Positions 57,723-64,000 of a stretch of 64,000 nt of DNA are shown here, one piece after another. The position numbers were made by a program, and so were the translations under genes. The stretch is from Tubiluchus corallicola (Eukaryota > Priapulida > Priapulimorpha > Priapulimorphida > Tubiluchidae), in NCBI GenBank assembly GCA_030141605.1, contig JAQGDQ010000486.1:104244-168243 (forward strand), given 5' to 3'. A model generated the notes under the pieces. It made no database searches, had not been told where the DNA came from, and was given only the letters and a program-made list of their open reading frames with translations. How positions within the stretch are numbered: position 1 is the stretch's first letter; each line of letters begins with the position of its first letter.

Positions 57723-60700
57723 AAGAGGGGTCACAGAAGGAGAAGAAAAATTCTTTTGCAATAATATGAATGATAATGTAGAAACAGATTCTATTTCAAG
57801 CGTAAATAAACAACAACATATCCTGGCAATTGGACAGAAAAAACAAAATAAACAAGCAATCCACTAGTTTTAATAAAGAAATGAATGTAGTCTTTTGTTG
57901 ATGATCTTATAACTGGCCAGTTTAGAAGATCAAGTGCAACTTCCTTACCAAACTGTGTAATTTTTTCGTCACCATCTAATGGATTAATGACTCCTGGTGC
58001 ATACTCGCCAAATGAGAGCCTCTCGATTCTGTGAGAGAAGTTGAGCTTTTCAAAGCCAGTCAGCAATGACAAATGAGCATGCCCGCCAAGGCCGTGTACT
58101 GGCCTAAATGAAGAGAAAGAGCAAAACAATATTAGTGAATAAATATTGTCTAATAAAAAAATTACTGAATATTATGATTAACGGCCAAAAGTATTGTATC
58201 AAAACAGCTAACAATAGCAATAATACCTTGACATGTACAAAACCAAAAAATGAACAATTCGATAATTTAAAAATGCTTAAAAATATTGTCTCTCATAGTC
58301 ACTGGCATTATTTTACAAATTCTTAAAAAAGTAATAAATACTTTGAAAACTTCCACCTACCATAGAAACCACAAAAATAATCATGTTCATACAATAGTAG
58401 GACAATATTTACTGTGTTTCAAATTTTCTGGCAAAAAATAGAATAAATGAGTATAATAAGCCTATTGCAAAAACGTTGCACCAAAAACCAGCATGGGCAT
58501 TTCGATAATATGCATTGCAAACTCAAAAGGGTACCACTGATACAAAGAAAGGTTTGTACTCATAATGAAGTTTAATGGCTAAGAGAATGGAGAAAAGGAT
58601 CATTTGGCTTTGTGCTTTGACTGACTGTCACAAAGAAATCACTGAATACACGCTCCTCCCTATTTGCATACAAAAATTCATTAATATGTGAAAAAACAAG
58701 GCATTTTGCATTACTGGCAAGTCTTAATACCACTGAAAGCCAGTAACTTCATTTCTGAATCAAACAGTAATGTTCCAAAAAACATAACCACCATCTTCAC
58801 GTTCAGTCTTTACATTCATTATCATTTATTTACATGCATGAATACTATGGGTGAGCATTCTCTACCAGAAAGCGAATTCGAATTGAACATAATTTGCATG
58901 TTTCAAACTCAAATTAAAACCAAATTTGAGATTTTCAAATCCGAATTGAATTCGAATTCAGCTTTAAAGATTTTTGAATAAATTTCCGAATCACAAATTA
59001 GTGGTCTCACAAACATCGTGAATATTACTTGAATTTGTTCTGCACTAAAAACACCAATGATTTATTTAAAAAGGTTCACAAAATAGCAGTTAAATTATGC
59101 TGACTACATGACGTTATAAACATTTTAGTGAGAAAGAGCCTATGTATTAAAATGCTGAATTATTCGAATCAACAAATTTGGGTTCAAATTGAATTCAAAT
59201 TAAAAAACTCGTTTGAAACGAATTCGATTTGAACATTTGATGCTCACTGTAAACATAAACATTACACACCGTAAATCATTCAAAGGTGCCCACAAAGTAA
59301 AAACACTTGTTACAAACCTGGAACGAATTCTTTGGAAACCCCTAAATGAGATACCAGAACAAATAGGTTAATTTGGGCAAGTTAACTATCTACTGCTTAC
59401 ATTGTTAAGTTTATGTCTTAGTAAAAAAAACTAAGCTAAAGTTTACAATTCCCCACACATTAGTTCATGAAGTGAATTAGGGTTACGGTTAGGGTTTGGA
59501 TTGGGGTTAAGGTTAGGGTTAGGTTATTTAAACTGTGTGGGGAATTGTAAACTCCTTCCAAAAACTGAATTACAAATTCACGGCTATGATCAGAAGCTAA
59601 CAGGAAATAGAGGATAACTTACTTCCCAGCAGTAACATGTAAATTCCCTGCCAGTTTGTTGACTAGAAGTGTCCCGTGAAAACGGCATGCATCCTTTGGG
59701 CCAGTAGGTCTGTCTTCCCTGTAAAAATGCAGAAAAGTTGTGGAAGTTGAAAAAGTCAAGCAAAGCTTAGGTGAAGTGTTTACATAATTTAAATTTATTT
59801 GCTTTCAGCAACGGCAAAATGCATACACTACACTTAAGATAAAGAAATCCAATTGAANTAAGTCATATTTACTAAACTAAAGTATATGAGCATATATCTA
59901 TACGTTAAACATCAATTTTTGTGATAAAGCTTCACCATACAATTAAATCTAAATATGTTTCCATTTATTTCATGAACTTTTTACATTCATGCATAAATAA
60001 AGACTTTCACACATTTTTTTGTTATGAGGTAAGGCTAACTTAAAACTTTTTTTAAATAAATGATTATAGACACATTTATAAATGTAGTGAAATAAATAAT
60101 AAATTAGGAAGTGGGATTTCAAATCTTTGCTATTATGGTGTCTCATCTCAGAGGATTATATTTGGTAATGAGCTAGGTTCTGATCCTGTCACAACCACCT
60201 ACATCAAAAAAAGCTCTGCCACTGAGTGCTAAATCCCGCCTTGCAGCAGTGTTGGTCTGTAAATAAAAAAGTTATAGCTAGTCGTCCATTTAAAATAACG
60301 GAGAACCATATTCACACACTGATTTGTTATAGAGTTATTGATGTCTCTGTTTTTTTCTGAAGTTTTTCCTGCTTCTTGTTTTGTACAAACTATCGCCACT
60401 AAAACGTTGACTTAGTAATTGCCTGTACCAATTGGTATCTCATGAATGTCACCTAGTTAAAAAGCTTCTTGATTCAGTGAAGCATTTTGCTGTTAAAAAA
60501 GGTAACAAAAAAGCTGACACAGGGGCAGTAACTTTCAGGGAGTCACTCTGTCTCTGGTAAAGCAGGCTTTAAACTGCTTCAAAGTTTGGCTAATTGGAAA
60601 AGGTTATCTATTATCGTTCATATCTCTTATCTAAGTGTTATGGTTGGTAAAGTCAAAACAGAATAGCGATTTATCTTAAAATAAACAGAATTGAACACTA

Positions 60701-63700
60701 CACCTGCAGTTCGGTGCATTTTTACAAATGAAATGTACTACAAAACTATCGCGGAAGAGAACTGTTACAAACTACCACAATAACACATTCACTAAAGCCA
60801 GGATTTCACAGGGCTCGCAATTTTGGTGACTAGTCTAACAGATGCTAAATATACTCCAAACGTTCCTCAAATAGCTGCAAAACACATACGGGTATTTGCC
60901 ATTGTTGTCAGGTCGTTGGTTTCGGCGGGAAATTTTAAATGTTTAAGGTTTATACTTGGAGTTGCAAAATTTGCCACTTCACCAACATTTCTCCATACTG
61001 TAGAGAAGTTGTCTGAATGTAGGGATGCGATAACGATACATATATTATCGATAATTATCAAATATCGTATCGATACGAAAAATTTGTTTTTATCGTTATC
61101 GCATCACTTGTATCGTTGCTTATCTCTTACCTTTAAAAAATCTCTTCATTTGCTTTTCAATTTACTTACAGGAATTAAGCAAAACAGTTGATAAAACAGT
61201 AGAATTATTTAAGCTTGTCAGATGCATGCAGCTGCACTTTCGCTTTGCAATAGCGGTTATCTTTATTCTGATTCTGAATCATAGAGACTCACGGATGCCG
61301 AATACAGTGTACCGTACTTTTTGTGTCATTATCCCAGACATGTGTAATTGTGCATCTCGCATAGATATATCTCTATATCGTAGTAATCTATGTATCTATC
61401 GTAGTTTAGTTATTTATGAATCATTATAACAACGAAGCAGAAAATTTCGTGTTACTTGCAAAATGATTACATAAATCCGACTGCAAAAATACAGTGTTGT
61501 GTAACTTATAGACATCCTGCACGTGATGTTTCAGTCCCTCAGTGCTGACTGATTGTTTAGCAGAAATCATGTCTGATAAACGAAACAGCAAAATTTATCG
61601 GAATCATTTTAATATTTTCAGTGAAGGTTCAAAAACATTCACCATCTGTAAGTACTTCAAACAAAATTACACAGCTCAACTACAAATTTGGCAAAACACT
61701 TGAAAGAGACGTCAGTGATATTCCATTTGTATCGTTTAACATCCCTATCTGAATGCATACCAAAACCTGCACAAAATATGTCGTTAATTATTCATGATGT
61801 TCTTCAACAATTTAAAAATTCACGAAAACTTGGAAAATATTTTGAGATACTCTAGAGAAAGCTGCGATGATTTTGCGACTATTTTTCAATATTTTGGAAA
61901 CATTTCTTTCAGCGAAAATTCTGTGAAATGGTAGTGAAGTGATCACAATATAAGCCTACTCGTGCGAATGACGCGCAACATTCGTCTTGTCGCATGAGTG
62001 TCACAGAAATTTACACAAATATGTTGTCCAAATACTGTGTGACATTTTTGCAACTTTCACCTAAGAAAAAAGCTCAAAATTTGCAGAAAAGTGACGAAAA
62101 TTGTACAAAATTATTTAGATGTCACAACCTGGGCAACAAGACATAGTTGAATGAAATTTTTGACTGTTGCACAGAGAATTTTTAGGGGTTGCATCCCCAT
62201 GTAACCTTCAAAGTCAAATTAAACCTTCACTATAATATAAGCTTTTACAACTTAAAATCCTACTCTCATTATGAATATTCAGTTTATTTTATTATAAACC
62301 TACTATAAAATTTGTTTCTATTGATTTTTTTCACTTTATTGTTAACAGTATTAATTTGAAGAACAGCTATTTTTCATTGTGTGCGACGAACGATGTAATG
62401 AGTATAGTCTCAAGGTCACCAAAGATAGGTAAACACTAAACAAACAACAGTAACCAGAGACGCTTTCTGTACTATGTATGTCATTCTCGTGTTAACAATA
62501 ACTATGCATTCTTAGTGTAATCATAATAATGTGTTAAAAATCTTCAATGTCTGTTGGGGTTATATAGGCCTTTAAGTATATTTTACCTGGGTGGTAAACG
62601 GCTTGAAGTATGCATATATCCTGTTTTCCACAGCATCTTGTGCACTGCATGGTATTCATCCTTAATGTACGTATTAATGCTCTGTATCATATCCCAATAC
62701 TGACGTTGATTACGAGACAGTTTAAAGTACGTGGGTTCCTCTTTGAGCGTGCCAAACTTGCTGGCACTTTGATGAGTCAGATCCAGAATGTCAGCTCCTA
62801 TAACTACAAAAAACAATATGTCAGTAATTAAGTATAAGTAAGCAGCTGGAGAAATTAAGAGTGCACTCCTATAAGAACACGCATGCAACACTAAGTTAGA
62901 AAATCTAAAAAATTTTGTACTTCCACTAGAATTCGAACCCAAGATCTTTAGCTTTCTGGGTAGCATTGCTAGGCATTACACCAGGAAGGCACTCGACTTT
63001 TCAGATTCGGAACATTACTGAGTATCTGACGCGGTATTCTGAAAGTGTCTAGCTGATTTGGCATGACTCAGACTCAGTCTTAGTTCTCAAACTTAAAAAT
63101 TTATTTCAAAAAAACCTGTTAAATACTAAAACCATGTCTCACTTCTTTTGTATTCACCATTGGAAACTTGTACCATCTTTAGTTTATGCATAATTATTCA
63201 TTTGTTTTAGTTTTAGTAAAAACATGTACTTAACAGTATTACAGTTAATACATATATGGTAAGCACTTGGAAGTTTCAATAAGCACTGTGCCCAAAAACA
63301 AGCGAAATTTTGTAGGGCGATTAAAATTTGCCTTTCTTCAAGTCAATTGCCCATAACTTAATATATCAGAGCCCAAAAATCATTTGTTCTTCCGGCAAAT
63401 TATCTTTCTCGCATTGTTGTTACATATTAATGTTTTATAGTTATGATTTGAATCACTTTTGTAGAGAATGAATTGGGACAATGGGGTTGTAATGAAGCTA
63501 AATGTTCTGTAAAAAATTGTTCGCATTTTGCAGAAGCACTAACATGTTTGACAAATTAATAATCTGTGGTCTAAGCATATGCAAAAAAGGCCTAATAAAT
63601 AATTTACTATCCTGGATAACAGCATTGAAGCCTGCATTCATTTGGATACAGTCATGTAGTAGTTACGAAAATATCAGTTATTAATGCAATTATTATTTTA

Positions 63701-63881
63701 TTAATAAAAATTACTTGACACACACCTGCACATGGTGATGCCACTGTGATGTCTACATGAATTTCCAGCCTACTGGTGAAATCCTGGTCTACTTCGTATT
63801 CATAATGCATTTCAGTTTCAGTATAGTAACTAAACTCAGTAACAACCAATACGGCAATGATGATAAAACATAGAATAGTTA
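55189..63881 (-). CDS. ERGIC2: ERGIC2, ER-Golgi intermediate compartment protein 2, 5'-partial
   Basis: Minus-strand exons, 5' to 3': 63881-63726, 62797-62587, 59718-59623, 58103-57949, 57480-57383, 56757-56595, 55391-55189; about 359 residues with all phases consistent. Seen: first membrane segment ([19 protein letters not shown]), luminal blocks [105 protein letters not shown], and the second membrane segment spanning [20 protein letters not shown] and [10 protein letters not shown]. The order is that of ERGIC2/Erv41, which with Erv46/ERGIC3 cycles between ER and Golgi and retrieves cargo (family knowledge). The N-terminal exon(s), roughly the first 40-50 residues including the LDAFPK motif, are beyond the right edge. 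The intron after 56595 has a GC donor. Confidence 0.95.
56595..56757 (-). CDS. ERGIC2: ERGIC2 exon: [16 protein letters not shown] block, GC donor
   Basis: The acceptor is TTTTTCAG. It encodes [20 protein letters not shown] and the start of TM2. The downstream donor reads CGG|GCAAGT, so frame and protein homology require a GC-AG intron. Confidence 0.94.
57383..57480 (-). CDS. ERGIC2: ERGIC2 exon: [10 protein letters not shown] block
   Basis: The acceptor is CTTTTTCAG and the donor CGA|GTAAGT. It encodes [20 protein letters not shown] and THQYSCTER, matching vertebrate MFQYFITVVPTKL and THQFSVTER. Confidence 0.95.
57586..57722. repeat. GA dinucleotide microsatellite with GGGA block
   Basis: About 135 bases of (GA)n interrupted by (GGGA)n at 57612-57636. 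It lies in an ERGIC2 intron. Open frames on both strands are repeat translation only. Confidence 0.97.
57949..58103 (-). CDS. ERGIC2: ERGIC2 exon: GHAHLSLL and LSFGE block
   Basis: The acceptor is TTCATTTAG and the donor G|GTAAGG. It encodes [34 protein letters not shown] and PLDGDEKI, matching vertebrate GHAHLAAL...NFSHRIDHLSFGE...INPLDGTEKI. Confidence 0.95.
58850..59265. mobile_element. possible MITE rich in GAATTCGAATT motifs
   Basis: GGTGAGCAT at about 58850 is mirrored by ATGCTCACTG ending near 59252, giving 8-9-bp inverted ends. Both subterminal regions are dense in GAATTCGAATT/AATTCAAATT. No target duplication was confirmed. Confidence 0.5.
59437..59565. repeat. telomere-repeat palindromic element, copy 4
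   Basis: AGTTTACAATTCCCCACAC and GTGTGGGGAATTGTAAACT are perfect 19-bp inverted ends. Between them lie TTAGTTCATGAAGTGAATTA and several TTAGGG/TTAGGGTTAGG units with single-base variants, then GTTATTTAAA. Best-preserved copy in the window. Confidence 0.88.
59623..59718 (-). CDS. ERGIC2: ERGIC2 exon: [15 protein letters not shown] block
   Basis: The acceptor is TTTTACAG and the donor AA|GTAAGT. It encodes [20 protein letters not shown], matching vertebrate CRIHGHLYVNKVAGNFHITV, the Erv41/46 luminal signature. Confidence 0.95.
59858..59858. other. ambiguous base
   Basis: A single N in the assembly, in an ERGIC2 intron; no effect on coding. Confidence 1.
61020..61747. mobile_element. hAT-type non-autonomous element, copy 2
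   Basis: A 728-bp copy in an ERGIC2 intron, with ends TAGGGATGCGATAACGATA and ATCGTTTAACATCCCTA. It has perfect 8-bp direct repeats TCTGAATG at 61012-61019 and 61748-61755. The interior is co-linear with copy 1 at 2221-2970. Confidence 0.9.
62185..62578. repeat. dispersed repeat family R1, copy 2
   Basis: Co-linear with 49910-50370 in the same orientation. It lies just downstream, on the gene strand, of the ERGIC2 GADILDLT exon. Non-coding. Confidence 0.75.
62587..62797 (-). CDS. ERGIC2: ERGIC2 exon: GADILDLT block
   Basis: The acceptor is GTTATAG and the donor AG|GTAAAA. It encodes [40 protein letters not shown] and SSRLPP, aligning with vertebrate GADVLDLAE and STALPPRED. Confidence 0.94.
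62883..63020 (-). repeat. tRNA-like SINE fragment in ERGIC2 intron
   Basis: On the minus strand CTTGGGTTCGAATTCTAG (B box, about 62945-62928) lies downstream of an A-box-like TGGTGTAATGCCTAGCAATG. Its flanks (TTTTCAGATTCGG, CTAAGTTAGAAAATCT) resemble 44770-44880, marking a shared family. Confidence 0.5.
63726..63881 (-). CDS. ERGIC2: ERGIC2 exon: TM1 and start of luminal domain
   Basis: The acceptor is TTTTTTCAG (phase needs one base from the off-window exon) and the donor G|GTGTGT. It encodes the first membrane helix and [20 protein letters not shown]. Confidence 0.93.
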
Positions 63882-64000
63882 CTGAAAAAAAAGCATATTC
63901 ATTACTCACTTTTAGTCAGTCAGTTATAAACCAAAGGCCTGATTAAAACCTTGAGAGGCCCTAAGCAATGAAAAGATTATGCTGCCCCATGTATGCGTAA

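Noticed and set aside
57531..57769. Open frames rich in LSLS or ERERE
   Set aside because: Translation of the GA microsatellite on each strand.

Overview
This is an AT-rich, intron-rich animal nuclear genomic window. It carries three conserved protein-coding genes embedded in a dense population of degenerate transposable elements. The splice junctions are standard (GT-AG, plus one GC-AG) and the protein families are metazoan. Introns run from about 0.1 to 3 kb and non-coding DNA is full of MITE-like elements, tRNA-headed SINE-like elements and a dead LINE. Telomere-type TTAGGG units occur inside one repeat family. I read it as an invertebrate animal but cannot fix the phylum. One unresolved base (position 59858) shows it comes from an assembly.

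Region 1 (1-21.9 kb, plus strand): a BRSK/SAD-family serine/threonine kinase, entering from the left edge. Fourteen exons (772-19013) give about 678 residues, from the alphaC helix of the kinase N-lobe through the catalytic core, UBA-like segment, Pro/Ser-rich linker and KA1-like C-terminal domain to the stop codon. The ATP-binding exons lie off the window. Its introns hold a hAT-type non-autonomous element with a perfect 8-bp target duplication, two further MITE-like elements, a telomere-repeat palindromic element, a tRNA-like repeat and a frameshifted LINE reverse transcriptase. A 3' UTR of about 2-2.9 kb follows.

Region 2 (21.9-43 kb, minus strand): intergenic repeats, then a MOB2-type kinase-activator gene. 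Four conserved exons (25523-28934) are joined to one of two phase-compatible candidate first exons, at 35.8 kb and 43.0 kb. BRSK and MOB2 are tail to tail, as BRSK2 and MOB2 are at human 11p15.5, so this looks like an ancient linkage. A roughly 80-bp minisatellite of about 13 degenerate copies abuts the 35.8-kb candidate exon.

Region 3 (43-55 kb): no convincing gene. It holds a CCAAT/E2F-like segment near the distal MOB2 start candidate, dispersed repeats and a hAT-type element with an 8-bp near-perfect target duplication.

Region 4 (55.2-64 kb, minus strand): ERGIC2, an ER-Golgi cargo-cycling membrane protein. Seven exons encode about 359 residues, and the N-terminal exon(s) are off the right edge. 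One intron uses a GC donor. A second copy of the hAT-type element, a second member of a 49.9-kb repeat family, a long GA microsatellite and SINE-like pieces lie in its introns.

I found no new multi-gene biological system. The most noteworthy signals are the conserved BRSK-MOB2 linkage, the alternative MOB2 first exons, and several repeat families that the window itself defines with target-site duplications or multiple copies.
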